Below, one piece after another: positions 44,357 through 52,984 of a stretch of DNA of 64,000 bases. The position numbers were made by a program, and so were the translations under genes. Numbering within the stretch: position 1 is the stretch's first letter; each line of letters begins with the position of its first letter. Below the pieces are notes generated by a model. That model saw only the letters and a program-made list of their open reading frames with translations, was not told the origin of the DNA and did no database searches. This stretch comes from Streptosporangium sandarakinum (GTDB taxonomy: Bacteria > Actinomycetota > Actinomycetes > Streptosporangiales > Streptosporangiaceae): contig NZ_JACCCO010000001.1 in NCBI RefSeq assembly GCF_013409935.1, positions 3,224,001-3,288,000 on the forward strand, written 5' to 3'.

Positions 44357-44866
44357 ATGCCCGTCCAGCGGCTCAACCACGCGGTCCTGTACGTGCGCGA
44401 CGTCGAGCGCAGCGTCGCCTTCTACCGGGAGGCCCTCGGCTTCGAGGTCGTCATGGGCATGCGGGGCGCGGCGTTCCTGCAGGCCGCCGGCTCCGCCAAC
44501 GACCACGACCTCGGCCTGTTCGAGGTCGGCGCCCAGGCCGCCCCCTCGCCCGCCGGCCGTTCCGCCGTCGGGCTGTACCACCTGGCCTGGGAGGTCGACA
44601 CCCTGGAGGAGCTGGAGCGGATCGCCGCCAGGCTGACGGAGATGGGCGCCCTGGTCGGCGCCTCCGACCACTCCACCACCAAGGCCCTGTACGCCAAGGA
44701 CCCCGACGGGCTGGAGTTCGAGGTGTCCTGGCTCGTCCCGGCCGCCCTGCTCACCGAGGAGACGCTGCGCGGGCGCAGCAGCATCCGGCCCCTCGACCTC
44801 GCCGCGGAGAAGGAGCGGTACGGCGCGCACACCCGGGGCGGCATCGGGGTCTCGACGCCGGCCTGA
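44357..44866 (+). CDS. VOC-family (glyoxalase/dioxygenase-type) metalloprotein
   Basis: A 169-residue vicinal-oxygen-chelate protein. Metal ligands appear at H8 (RLNHAVLYV), the histidine of GLYHLAWEV and the glutamate of GLEFEVSW, and the pattern SVAFYREALGFEVV is the classical first module. It resembles catechol-2,3-dioxygenase-like or bleomycin-resistance-like members; the activity cannot be read from the sequence. TAGGAGAG gives a good ribosome-binding site, and a small palindrome lies before it. It is convergent with an EamA exporter gene, only 15 bases apart. Confidence 0.87.
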   Translation: MPVQRLNHAVLYVRDVERSVAFYREALGFEVVMGMRGAAFLQAAGSANDHDLGLFEVGAQAAPSPAGRSAVGLYHLAWEVDTLEELERIAARLTEMGALVGASDHSTTKALYAKDPDGLEFEVSWLVPAALLTEETLRGRSSIRPLDLAAEKERYGAHTRGGIGVSTPA

Positions 44867-44881
44867 CCGCGGGTCCCGGAT

Positions 44882-45793
44882 TCACCGTCCCGGAGCCCGC
44901 CTCCGCGAGACGGCCACCCCCGCCAGGCACAGCAGCCCGCCGAGGAGGGACAGCCACCCGGGGACCTCCTTCAGCACCGCCCAGGCCATCAGGACCACCA
45001 GCGCCGGGACGAGGTATGTCGTGGCGCCCATCCTGCCCGCGGTGGTGCGGGCGAGGGCGTAAGCCCAGGTGGTGAACGCCACCGCCGTCGGGAAGACGCC
45101 GAGGTACACGACATCCAGGGTCGCCGCCAGCGGGGCTCGGGCCGCCTGCGACACGAGTTGCCCGGCGAACGGCAGACAGGCCGCCGTCCCGATGAAGCAG
45201 CCGAACGTGGTGACCTGGAGCGCCGAGGCGTGGCGCAGCGCGGGCTTCTGGGCCAGCACGCCCACCGCGTACGTCACCGCCGCCACCAGGCAGAGCAGGA
45301 CGCCCGTCACCGACGCGCGCCCCTGGCCCGACATGGAGATCCCGACCACGATCGCACCGCCGAACGACACCGCCATGCCCGCCAGCAGGCGGGGCGGGAA
45401 CCCCTCCCCGAGCAGCCGGCCGCCCAGCAGCGCGATGAGCAGCGGGCCGATGTTCACGACCATCGCCGCGGTGCCCGCGTCGACCTCCTGCTCGCCCCAG
45501 TTCAGCGCGACCGTGTAGGCGCCGAACCACAGAACTCCCGAGACGAGGATGCCCGGCCAGGCGGCCCTCGGCGGCGATCCCTCGCGCCGCACCAGCAGGA
45601 TGACCCCCAACACCGCCGAACCCGCCAGCAACCGGCCGAGAGCGAGCGCCCCGGGGGAGAAGTACGGCACCGCGCCACGGATGCCGACGAACGCCGAGGC
45701 CCACAGCAGCACGGTGACGCCGGCCGCCGCCATCGTGCGCCGATCCGGCTGAGATTGCACCGCTTCTGCCTGGTTCGGCATGGTCCGTTTCAT
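44882..45793 (-). CDS. EamA/DMT-family exporter
   Basis: A 303-residue membrane protein with ten hydrophobic segments in two EamA halves. LLWASAFVGIRGAVPYFSPG near the start is the usual hallmark, and PTAVAFTTWAYALART plus ATTYLVPALVVLMAW mark the second half. It probably exports a small metabolite; no substrate can be assigned. ATG 45793 is preferred for an AAGG ribosome-binding site; an in-frame GTG at 45802 is possible. It is not a close copy of the exporter at 8701. It ends convergent with the VOC gene. Confidence 0.85.
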   Translation of the reverse strand: MKRTMPNQAEAVQSQPDRRTMAAAGVTVLLWASAFVGIRGAVPYFSPGALALGRLLAGSAVLGVILLVRREGSPPRAAWPGILVSGVLWFGAYTVALNWGEQEVDAGTAAMVVNIGPLLIALLGGRLLGEGFPPRLLAGMAVSFGGAIVVGISMSGQGRASVTGVLLCLVAAVTYAVGVLAQKPALRHASALQVTTFGCFIGTAACLPFAGQLVSQAARAPLAATLDVVYLGVFPTAVAFTTWAYALARTTAGRMGATTYLVPALVVLMAWAVLKEVPGWLSLLGGLLCLAGVAVSRRRAPGR

Positions 45794-45962
45794 ACGCGGC
45801 ACCTTATGGGCCCCGTTCTTTGGTCAGCGCCGAACCGTCCCCCTGCATGAGAGCCGGAGATACGGGCAGCTCGGTCCCTTTTGTGGTTTTTTGTGACCAA
45901 TACTCCCCTACACCGACCGTTCGCGCCGAGGGGCAGGTCGAGAGCCCTTTCTTGCCGTTTAC

Positions 45963-45987
45963 GAATGTGTTGAATCGCTGGGGGTAG
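45963..45987 (+). promoter_or_regulatory. candidate SigB-type promoter of the envelope-stress operon
   Basis: GAAT at 45963-45966 and GGGTAG at 45982-45987 are separated by 15 bases, matching the actinobacterial SigB pattern GNNT-N14-16-GGGTAC/T except for the last base. It lies 42 bases before the start of the DUF3618-like operon, whose relatives are often stress genes. Confidence 0.5.
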
Positions 45988-46029
45988 CGGCGGTCCCAAG
46001 CGAAGACGCGCACGACTTTGGAGGCATCG

Positions 46030-46770
46030 GTGAACGAATTCCCAGCCGGGACGGGGGAGCGCTCCACGCTGAGCGACCAGCCCCACACGACGACCGAACA
46101 CGCCAAGGCAGCCGTCGGAGAGGTGGCCGAGACCGCCAAGGACCAGACCCGCGCGGTCGCCCACGAGGCCCGCTACCAGGCGCAGAACGTCATGGGACAG
46201 CTGCGCGACCGCGTGGGCGAGCAGAGCAGGCACCAGAGCCGCCGCGCCGCCCAGGGCATCCGCCAGTGGGCCGACGACCTCAGCTCGATGACCGACGCCG
46301 CCAAGCCCGACTCCCCGGTGACCAACGTGGTGCACCAGGTCGCCGGGACGGGCCGCCGCGCGGCCGACTACCTGGAGCAGGAGGGCCTGGCCGGGGTGGT
46401 CCGGGACGTCCAGAGCTTCGCCCGCCGCCGCCCTGGAGCGTTCCTGATGGGCGCGGTGGCCGCGGGCTTCCTCGTCGGCCGGATGGCCAAGGCGACGGCC
46501 GCCTCCCAGAACGACGCCTCCGGCACGGCGTACCAGGGCTTCCAGGACGGCTACTGCCCGCAGCAGTACGCCCAGCCGGCGCAGCCGTACACCCAGCCGA
46601 CCGGCACGCAGTACCCGTCGGCCCAGCCGTACACCACGGACGGCACCTACACCACCGCCGACGCCTACGGCTCCGCCGAGCCGTACCCGTCGTCGGCCCA
46701 GACGCGCCCGACGACGCAGTACCCGTCCGAGGCCCCTCCGTCGACCGGCTGGGACGGTGAGCCACGGTGA
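46030..46770 (+). CDS. hypothetical protein with one membrane segment and Tyr/Gln/Thr-rich tail
   Basis: A 246-residue protein. The first 130 residues are an amphipathic, Ala/Arg/Gln-rich region (VGEVAETAKDQTRAVAHEAR) of the type found with DUF3618 genes. A hydrophobic segment follows at about 138-155 (GAFLMGAVAAGFLVGRMA), and the last 80 residues are low-complexity, with repeated Q-P-Y-T and Y-P-S steps. The GTG at 46030 is chosen for a TTGGAGG ribosome-binding site 6 bases upstream. It is the first gene of a three-gene operon with DUF1469 and DUF3618 proteins, with a 4-base overlap. Function unknown; a link to the cell envelope is inferred. Confidence 0.68.
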   Translation: MNEFPAGTGERSTLSDQPHTTTEHAKAAVGEVAETAKDQTRAVAHEARYQAQNVMGQLRDRVGEQSRHQSRRAAQGIRQWADDLSSMTDAAKPDSPVTNVVHQVAGTGRRAADYLEQEGLAGVVRDVQSFARRRPGAFLMGAVAAGFLVGRMAKATAASQNDASGTAYQGFQDGYCPQQYAQPAQPYTQPTGTQYPSAQPYTTDGTYTTADAYGSAEPYPSSAQTRPTTQYPSEAPPSTGWDGEPR

Positions 46771-47189
46771 GCTCGCCCGCCTACGAACCGGGCTCGTCCG
46801 TCTACGAACCGGCCGAGCCCTCGCTGGGACAGCTCGTCGGCGAGGTCGGCGAGGACCTTTCCAAGCTCTTCCGCCAGGAGGTGGAGCTGGCCAAGGCCGA
46901 GATCCGCCAGGAGGCGACCAAGGCCGGCAAGGCCGCCGGGATGCTCAGCGGCGCCGGAGTCGCCGGCCTCGTGGTCGCCCTCTTCGTGTCGCTGGCGGTC
47001 ATGTTCGGCCTGGGCGCCGTCATGCCCCTGGGCTGGGCCGCCCTGATCGTCGCGGTCGTGTGGGCCGTGATCGGCGGAGTGCTGTACACCAACGGGCGCA
47101 AGCGGATGAGCGAGGTCTCCCCCAAGCCCGAACAGACCGTCGAGACGCTCAAGGAGGATGCGCGATGGGCGCGGAACCTGACGAAATAA
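46767..47189 (+). CDS. phage-holin-like DUF1469 membrane protein
   Basis: A 140-residue protein of the DUF1469 (holin-superfamily-like, Act-II) family: an amphipathic start (LGQLVGEVGEDLSKLFRQEVELAKAEIRQE) is followed by two close membrane helices and a short charged tail. In actinobacteria these proteins are chromosomal, often beside DUF3618, and are not evidence of a prophage. The start GTG overlaps the previous stop in GTGA, and its end overlaps the next gene by 25 bases, so all three are coupled. Its role in envelope maintenance is only an inference. Confidence 0.82.
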   Translation: MSSPAYEPGSSVYEPAEPSLGQLVGEVGEDLSKLFRQEVELAKAEIRQEATKAGKAAGMLSGAGVAGLVVALFVSLAVMFGLGAVMPLGWAALIVAVVWAVIGGVLYTNGRKRMSEVSPKPEQTVETLKEDARWARNLTK

Positions 47190-47839
47190 GAAGAGAGATC
47201 GCCGCCACCAGGGCGGAACTGGCCGCCGACGTCGATCGGCTGGCCGACCGGACGAGCCCGTCGCGGATCATTCAACGGAGGACCGATCGCATGCGTGAGA
47301 AGCTCTACTCGGTGCGCGAGCGGGTGATGGGCACCCCGTCCCACGCCGTCCACCAGGCTCGCTACCAGGCCGGACACGCCGCCCACGGTGTCCGCGAGAC
47401 CGCCGCCGGCGCGGCCGGCACCGTCCGCGAGACCGCCGCCGGCGCGGCCGACAGCGTCAGGCACGGCGCGCAGCAGGCCACCGAGCTGGTCCGCGAGGCG
47501 CCGGAGCAGGCGATGCGCGGCACCCAGGGCAACCCGCTGGCCGCCGGGCTGATCGCCTTCGGCGCCGGTCTGCTCGCCGCGGCCCTCATCCCGGCGACCG
47601 AGGCCGAGCAGCGGGCCGCCCAGCAGGTCAAGGAGCAGGCCGGCGACATGATGGAGCCGGTCAAGGAGGCGGTGCGCGAGTCGGCCCAGCAGCTGGGCCA
47701 GGAGGCCAAGCAGGTCGCCCAGGAGGCCGTCGGCCAGGTCAGGGACACCGCCGGCGAGGCGGCCAAGGCCACCGGCGACCACGCCCGCGACCAGGCCCAC
47801 CAGGTGACCGAGACGGCCCGCTCCTCCCACGGGGTCTGA
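47165..47839 (+). CDS. DUF3618-domain protein
   Basis: A 224-residue protein. The N-terminal DEIRREIAATRAELAADVDR is the DUF3618 signature, followed by an amphipathic helical stretch with a repeated RETAAGAAG unit (two copies near residues 75-95), one hydrophobic segment at about 125-143 (NPLAAGLIAFGAGLLAAALI) and a long Gln/Ala/Glu coiled tail. AAGGAGG in front fixes the ATG. It closes the three-gene operon. Proteins of this kind are associated with the membrane; a function is not established. Confidence 0.82.
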   Translation: MGAEPDEIRREIAATRAELAADVDRLADRTSPSRIIQRRTDRMREKLYSVRERVMGTPSHAVHQARYQAGHAAHGVRETAAGAAGTVRETAAGAADSVRHGAQQATELVREAPEQAMRGTQGNPLAAGLIAFGAGLLAAALIPATEAEQRAAQQVKEQAGDMMEPVKEAVRESAQQLGQEAKQVAQEAVGQVRDTAGEAAKATGDHARDQAHQVTETARSSHGV

Positions 47840-48005
47840 CGGGTCCCGTCCGCGACAGGAGCCCGGCAACAGCACGCCTGACCAGGACGTCCGGACGGAC
47901 GCCTGACCAGGACGCCTGATGAGAGAACGCCGTCGCCGCCGCCCTCGCCCGGCAGGGGAGGGCGGCGGCGGGCATCCGTAAGCTGTGTGAAGAGAACGGT
48001 GCGCG

Positions 48006-49046
48006 ATGATCCAGCACGACACTCCACGCCACGACGACCGGGGCGCGACCCGCGACCCCGGCACCGCCGGCGGACCGGCTCCCGAAAGCCCGTCGGAGCT
48101 TCCCAAGCGGTCGTGGTGGGGCGTGCTCAAACGCACCGTCAAGGAGTTCCAGCAGGACAACCTCACCGACTGGGCCGCCGCGCTCACCTACTACGCGGTG
48201 CTGTCGATCTTCCCGGCGCTGCTGGCCGTGGTGTCCGTGCTGGGGTTGTTCGGCCAGAACACCACCAAGGCGCTCACCGACAACCTGAGCGCCATCGCGC
48301 CCGGCGCCGCCCGGCAGACCATCGACGCCGTGCTCCAGGCCCTGCAGAGCAACCAGGGCGCCGCCGGGGTCGCCACGGTCCTGGGCATCGCCGTCGCCCT
48401 CTGGTCCGCCTCCGGGTACGTGGGGGCGTTCATCCGGGCCTCCAACGTCATGTACGAGATGCCCGAGGGCCGGCCCATCTGGAAGACCCTCCCGCTGCGC
48501 CTGGGCATCACCGCGGTCCTGGTGATCCTGATGGCGGTCGGCTCGGTCTCCGTCGTGTTCACCGGATCGCTCGCCCAGCAGGCCGGGAGGTTCCTGGGCA
48601 TCGGCGAGACCGCCCTGACCGTCTGGAGCATCGTCAAGTGGCCGGCCCTGGTGATCGTCGTGGCGCTGGTGCTGGCCCTGCTGTACTGGGCGGCCCCCAA
48701 CGTCTCGCACCCCGGCTTCCGCTGGATCACCCCCGGCAGCCTGCTGGCCGTCGTGCTGTGGATCGTCGCGTCCGCGGCCTTCGCGTTCTACGTGGCCAAC
48801 TTCGGCTCCTACAGCAAGACCTACGCCGCCCTGGCCGGGGTCATCATCTTCCTGATCTGGCTGTGGATCACGAACATCGCCGTCCTGTTCGGCGTGGAGT
48901 TCGACGCCGAGCTCGCCCGCGAGCGCGCCATCGAGGCGGGCGTGCCGGCCGACGCCGAGCCGTACGTCGAGCCCCGCGACACCCGCAAGTTCAACGAGGA
49001 CGAGCGCGCGGAGGTCCGCAGGTTCGAGCGGGAGGAGCGCGGCTGA
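48006..49046 (+). CDS. YihY/BrkB-family inner-membrane protein
   Basis: A 346-residue protein of the YihY/virulence-factor BrkB family (once thought to be RNase BN). NLTDWAAALTYYAVLSIFPALL near the start, the TxALxxN region, and six hydrophobic helices ending with IIFLIWLWITNIAVLFGVEFDAEL are typical. Its biochemical role is unsettled; envelope or transport functions are suggested. The ATG has no strong ribosome-binding site but the family start matches. It lies 166 bases after the DUF3618 gene and may share its stress-related control. Confidence 0.88.
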   Translation: MIQHDTPRHDDRGATRDPGTAGGPAPESPSELPKRSWWGVLKRTVKEFQQDNLTDWAAALTYYAVLSIFPALLAVVSVLGLFGQNTTKALTDNLSAIAPGAARQTIDAVLQALQSNQGAAGVATVLGIAVALWSASGYVGAFIRASNVMYEMPEGRPIWKTLPLRLGITAVLVILMAVGSVSVVFTGSLAQQAGRFLGIGETALTVWSIVKWPALVIVVALVLALLYWAAPNVSHPGFRWITPGSLLAVVLWIVASAAFAFYVANFGSYSKTYAALAGVIIFLIWLWITNIAVLFGVEFDAELARERAIEAGVPADAEPYVEPRDTRKFNEDERAEVRRFEREERG

Positions 49047-49135
49047 CCCACCGCGCGCCCCGGACGGCGGGAAGGCATAGTGGCCCGTGCCCGTCCGTTG
49101 ACCGTCCGGTCCGCCGGAAGGGGTACAGGGGGCGT

Positions 49136-49213
49136 ATGGGCGAGGAACACAGCAGCGACGAGAGCGGCGGGAGCGCCGTGCATCGGCCGTCGGCGCTGCG
49201 GAAGAAGGGCTGA
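49136..49213 (+). CDS. possible 25-residue peptide upstream of the DUF3140 gene
   Basis: A short frame starts at ATG 49136, after GGGGG, and stops one base before the DUF3140 start. It encodes MGEEHSSDESGGSAVHRPSA plus a basic end. It may be a coupled small protein or a leader that aids initiation. I do not recognise it. Confidence 0.3.
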   Translation: MGEEHSSDESGGSAVHRPSALRKKG

Positions 49214-49214
49214 C

Positions 49215-49544
49215 ATGGCCGAGGACCGGGAGCGGATCTCCGCCGAGTTCGGTGAGGCGGTCAACATGACCGCCGCCGAGCTGGAACGCTGGCTGCGGAC
49301 CCCCGAGTCCGAGGCCGCCGGCGACAGGTCCGGGGGCGGCGAGTCGACGGGACACGAGTCCGGCCGCCGCATCACCGAGATCCTCCGCAAGAAGAAGGGC
49401 GACCTGTCCGACGACGACTACGCCCACATGCGGAAGGTGACGGGGTACGTCCACCGCCACCTCGCGCAGCGCCCGTCGGGGGACGTCACGGACACCCGGT
49501 GGCGGCACTCCCTGATGAACTGGGGACACGACCCGACCAAATAG
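49215..49544 (+). CDS. DUF3140-family protein
   Basis: A 109-residue soluble protein of the DUF3140 family: FGEAVNMTAAELERWLRTPES near the start, then RITEILRKKKGDLSDDDYAHMRKVTGYVHRH, shown here by its ends only, and the C-terminus RWRHSLMNWGHDPTK. The family is common in actinobacteria and some proteobacteria, and has no defined function; DNA-binding or hydrophobic-stress roles have been suggested by context only. Start ATG 49215 follows GAAGAAGGG. It lies in the stress-type cluster between BrkB and GlsB genes. Confidence 0.85.
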   Translation: MAEDRERISAEFGEAVNMTAAELERWLRTPESEAAGDRSGGGESTGHESGRRITEILRKKKGDLSDDDYAHMRKVTGYVHRHLAQRPSGDVTDTRWRHSLMNWGHDPTK

Positions 49545-49691
49545 CGCCCGCGCTCCCCCCGCCGGCCGGGGACACGGCCGCTTGCGCGGCGTGTCCCCGG
49601 AACGTGCCGTGCCCCCGGAACGTGCCGCGTCCTCGGGACCTACCGCGTCCTCAGAACGTGCCGCCTCCCCGGGACCGCTCCGCGCGGGGCG

Positions 49692-49964
49692 TCAGCGGAG
49701 GCTGCGCCTGCCGTACATGCTGGCGATCAGGAAGACGCCCACCGCCGCCACGACGACCTGCAGGATCAGTTCGATCCAGTCGATGCCGCTCGTCGCGCTG
49801 ACCCCGATGGCCCTGGCGATCCCGGAGCCGATGAAGGCGGCGACGATGCCGATCACGACCGTCAGCCAGATGGGGATGTTCTGCTTGCCCGGCAGGATGA
49901 GCCGGCCGAGAGCACCGATGATGGCGCCGATGATGATGGCACTGATGATGCCGGTGATTGTCAT
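49692..49964 (-). CDS. GlsB/YeaQ/YmgE stress-response membrane protein
   Basis: A 90-residue protein with three short membrane helices rich in glycine (GIISAIIIGAIIGALGRLILPGKQ, then WLTVVIGIVAAFIGSGIARAIG), the standard form of transglycosylase-associated/GlsB proteins, which respond to envelope stress in many bacteria. The start ATG 49964 follows AGGGGGAG. Upstream lies a candidate SigB-type promoter. It is divergent from the GH1-LacI gene across an AT-rich patch. Confidence 0.9.
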   Translation of the reverse strand: MTITGIISAIIIGAIIGALGRLILPGKQNIPIWLTVVIGIVAAFIGSGIARAIGVSATSGIDWIELILQVVVAAVGVFLIASMYGRRSLR

Positions 49965-50020
49965 GTTCCACGCTCCCCCTGATCGCACGGCCTTTCGCCG
50001 TACGCCCCCCTGGAACTCGT

Positions 50021-50045
50021 ATGCCCGGCGCGGAAAGAACGACAC
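50021..50045 (-). promoter_or_regulatory. candidate SigB-type promoter of glsB
   Basis: On the minus strand GTGT (50045-50042), then 15 bases, then GGGCAT (50026-50021), close to GNNT-N14-16-GGGTAT. It would give a leader of about 50 nt for the GlsB-type gene. Confidence 0.5.
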
Positions 50046-50068
50046 ATAAGACAGATCATTCATTTAAC

Positions 50069-50084
50069 TAATCATTATTGATTA
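50069..50084. promoter_or_regulatory. AT-rich palindrome between glsB and the GH1-LacI gene
   Basis: TAATCA-TTAT-TGATTA is a perfect inverted repeat in the most AT-rich patch of the window (50042-50100), lying between two divergent genes. It could be a regulator site. The rest of the spacer to 50340 is GC-rich and empty. Confidence 0.5.
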
Positions 50085-50340
50085 ATCACTTTTTCTACTT
50101 CGCGTAGAACCGCAGGCGGCACGGAACGGCGGAAAACTGCGGAACGTACCGGAAAACGGTGGGCGCGGCGGGCCGGGGACGCGGCATGGCGGGCCGGCCG
50201 GGAACGGCGGGCGCGGCGGGCTCCGGTGGCCACGACGGTCCCGGCTCGACGCCGGGTGCCCGGCACCCCGATGATTCAGATGTCCGCGACGACGGGGACG
50301 GCGGCGTCGCCGTACCCCAGAAGACAAGGGGCCGGAAACG

Positions 50341-52743
50341 ATGACGGCGATGTTCACCGCCGCCGCCGGGGGAACGCTGTCCTTCCCCGGCGGCTTCGTC
50401 TGGGGGGCCGCGACCGCCGCCTATCAGATCGAGGGGGCGGCGGGGGAGGACGGCCGCGGCACGTCGATCTGGGACGTCTTCACCCACACCCCCGGGCGCG
50501 TCGCGGGCGGCCACACCGGCGACGTGGCCTGCGACCACTACCACCGCTACCGCGACGACGTCCGCCTGATGCGGGAGCTGGGCCTGGGCGCCTACCGCTT
50601 CTCGGTGGCGTGGCCGCGGATCCAGCCGACCGGTTCCGGCCCCGTCAACGCCGCCGGGCTCGACTTCTACGACCGCCTCGTGGACGAGCTGCTCGCCGCC
50701 GACGTCTCCCCCTACGTGACGCTGTACCACTGGGACCTGCCCCAGCCGCTGGAGGACCGCGGCGGCTGGACGGAGCGCGACACGGCCCACCGGTTCGCCG
50801 ACTACGCGCGGATCGTGCACGACCGGCTCGGCGACCGCGTCGGCACCTGGATCACGGTCAACGAGCCCTGGGTGGTGTCCGTCCTCGGGTACGGCATCGG
50901 CGCGCACGCCCCCGGCCGCGCGTCCTGGCGGGACGCCTTCCAGGCATCCCACCACCTCCTGCTCGCCCACGGGCTGGGTGCCCGGGCGCTGCGCGACGCG
51001 GGCGCCCGGGAGATCGCCCTGACGCTGAACCTCGCCCCCGTGACGACCCCCGGACGGCTGGACGACCCCGAGGCGGCGCTCTCCGCCGAGGACGCCGCGG
51101 CGGTGGACCTCGTCGACTGCCTGATCAACCGGCAGTTCCTCGACCCGGTGCTGCGCGGGGAGTATCCCGCCGCCGTCCTGGACGTCGTGGAGCGGGCCGC
51201 CGGCCTCGGGCACATCCGCGACGGCGACCTGGAGACCGTCAACCAGCCGCTCGACCTGCTCGGGGTCAACTACTACAACCCCTGCGTGGTGAGCGCCGAG
51301 CCCGGCGAGCCGGCCAACCCGGCCTACCCCGGCACCGAGGGCATCCGGTTCGGCGACGCCTACGCCCCCAAGACCGCCATGGGCTGGCCGATCGTCCCCA
51401 CCGGCCTGACCCGCCTGCTCGTGCGGCTCTCCCGCGACTACCCGCAGGTCGGCCTGCTCGTCACCGAGAACGGCGCCGCCTTCGAGGACACGGTGTCCGG
51501 CGAGCACGTCCACGACGCCGACCGGATCGCCTTCCTGGAGGGCCACCTGCGGGCCGCGCACACCGCCGTCGACGCCGGGGCCGACCTGCGCGGATACCTC
51601 GTCTGGTCGCTGCTGGACAACTTCGAGTGGGCCGAGGGGTACGGCAAGCGCTTCGGGATCGTGCACGTCGACTTCGACACCCAGCGGCGGCTGCCCAAGG
51701 ACAGCGCGCTGTGGTACCGCGACGTCATCCGGAACAACGGGCTGCGCGCCGGACGGGCCCGGCGCCCCACCCTGGAGGAGGTGGCCGCCCGGGCCGGCGT
51801 GTCCAGGTCGACCGTCTCCCGGGTGATCAACGGTGAGGCGGCGGTCAGCCCGGAGTTCCGGGCGGTCGTCATGGACGCGGTCACCGAACTCGGCTACGTG
51901 CCCAACTCGGCGGCCCGGAGCCTGGTGACCCGGCGCACGGAGTCGATCGCGCTGATCGTCCCGGACGGCGCCCGCGCAGGGGACCCGCTGTTCGCCACGG
52001 CCGTGGACGCGGCGGGCCGGGAGCTGGAGCGGGCCGGCAAACGGGTCACGCTCATGTTCGCCGGCTCCCCCGCGGACCGGAACCGGGTGGAGCGCCACCT
52101 GGCCGCCGGGCACGTGGACGGGGCCCTGCTGCTGCCGGCCCGGGGCTCCGACCCGCTGCCCGGCGCGCTGGCCGGGACGGGCGTCCCCGTCGTGTCGCTG
52201 GGCAGGCCGCCGGCCGCGGTGGCGCTGCCGTACGCCGGGACCGACGACGCGGGCGGGGCCGCGGCGGCGGTCGGACACCTGCTCGGCCGGGGGCGGCGGC
52301 GGATCGCGACGATCCGCGGGCCGGTGGACCTCGCCGCCGCGCGGGACCGGTTCGACGGCTACCGGAACGCCCTGCGGGACGCCGCGTGCCGGTCGGCCGA
52401 CGCGGTCGGAGACCTCGGCCGCGCCTCGGGGGCCGCCGCCATGCGCGAGCTGCTCGCCGCGGACCCGTCGCTGGACGCGGTCTTCGTGGCCGGCGACCTG
52501 ATGGCGGTCGGCGCCCTGCACGCGCTGCGGGAGGCCGGACTGCGGGTGCCCGAGGACGTCGCGGTCGTTGGGTTCGGCGACGAGGAGGACGCCGCCTACG
52601 CCGTCCCCCCGCTGACCACGGTGCGCGTCCCGTGGTCGGACCAGGTCCTGGCGGCGGTGCGCCTGCTCCTGCGCCAGATCGGCGGCGGCCCCTCGTCCTC
52701 GGTGATCCTCCCCACCGAGCTGGTCGTCCGGTCCTCCTCGTGA
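50341..52743 (+). CDS. GH1 beta-glucosidase fused in frame to a LacI-family repressor
   Basis: An 800-residue chimera. Residues 1-466 form a complete GH1 beta-glucosidase: FPGGFVWGAATAAYQIEG at the start, the acid/base E175 in ITVNEPW, the nucleophile E376 in LVTENGA, and the C-terminal SLLDNFEWAEGY. After only a short linker (about 467-474), residues 475-530 form a LacI HTH (TLEEVAARAGVSRSTVSRVI) with hinge, followed by a periplasmic-binding-type ligand domain to the end (ALIVPDG, VAVVGFGDEE). Usually the enzyme and the repressor are separate adjacent genes. The frame is unbroken, so I read it as one protein. The best start is ATG 50341. The promoter and operator were not identified. Confidence 0.88.
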   Translation: MTAMFTAAAGGTLSFPGGFVWGAATAAYQIEGAAGEDGRGTSIWDVFTHTPGRVAGGHTGDVACDHYHRYRDDVRLMRELGLGAYRFSVAWPRIQPTGSGPVNAAGLDFYDRLVDELLAADVSPYVTLYHWDLPQPLEDRGGWTERDTAHRFADYARIVHDRLGDRVGTWITVNEPWVVSVLGYGIGAHAPGRASWRDAFQASHHLLLAHGLGARALRDAGAREIALTLNLAPVTTPGRLDDPEAALSAEDAAAVDLVDCLINRQFLDPVLRGEYPAAVLDVVERAAGLGHIRDGDLETVNQPLDLLGVNYYNPCVVSAEPGEPANPAYPGTEGIRFGDAYAPKTAMGWPIVPTGLTRLLVRLSRDYPQVGLLVTENGAAFEDTVSGEHVHDADRIAFLEGHLRAAHTAVDAGADLRGYLVWSLLDNFEWAEGYGKRFGIVHVDFDTQRRLPKDSALWYRDVIRNNGLRAGRARRPTLEEVAARAGVSRSTVSRVINGEAAVSPEFRAVVMDAVTELGYVPNSAARSLVTRRTESIALIVPDGARAGDPLFATAVDAAGRELERAGKRVTLMFAGSPADRNRVERHLAAGHVDGALLLPARGSDPLPGALAGTGVPVVSLGRPPAAVALPYAGTDDAGGAAAAVGHLLGRGRRRIATIRGPVDLAAARDRFDGYRNALRDAACRSADAVGDLGRASGAAAMRELLAADPSLDAVFVAGDLMAVGALHALREAGLRVPEDVAVVGFGDEEDAAYAVPPLTTVRVPWSDQVLAAVRLLLRQIGGGPSSSVILPTELVVRSSS

Positions 52744-52744
52744 C

Positions 52745-52846
52745 GCCCGCCGGTACGGCGGGCCGCCCGGCGCGCCGTACCGAGCCTCGCCGTACCGGGC
52801 TCCGCCGTTCCGCGGCGGTACGGCGGGCTGCGGCGGTACGGCGAGG
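52745..52846. repeat. cluster of GTACGGCG inverted repeats forming hairpins
   Basis: GCCCGCCG (52745-52752) and CGGCGGGC (52756-52763) form a terminator-like hairpin right after the GH1-LacI stop. Further on, CCTCGCCGTACCG (52785-52797) pairs perfectly with CGGTACGGCGAGG (52834-52846), with additional GTACGGCG copies between. The structure fills most of the spacer to 52984. Confidence 0.65.
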
Positions 52847-52984
52847 CCATCCTTTCCACCCTTGACCGGGACAGGGGTGTGCACCGGCGGGCCGATCGTC
52901 CATCGTTGGGGATGACGATTACGGAATCGTCTGCGAGACCGGAACAGGCACCGGGCGAGGTGCCGCGAGCACGCGGAGGCGGGC

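Noticed and set aside
46767..47189. Prophage holin.
   Set aside because: DUF1469 proteins are chromosomal in actinobacteria, and no other phage gene is present.
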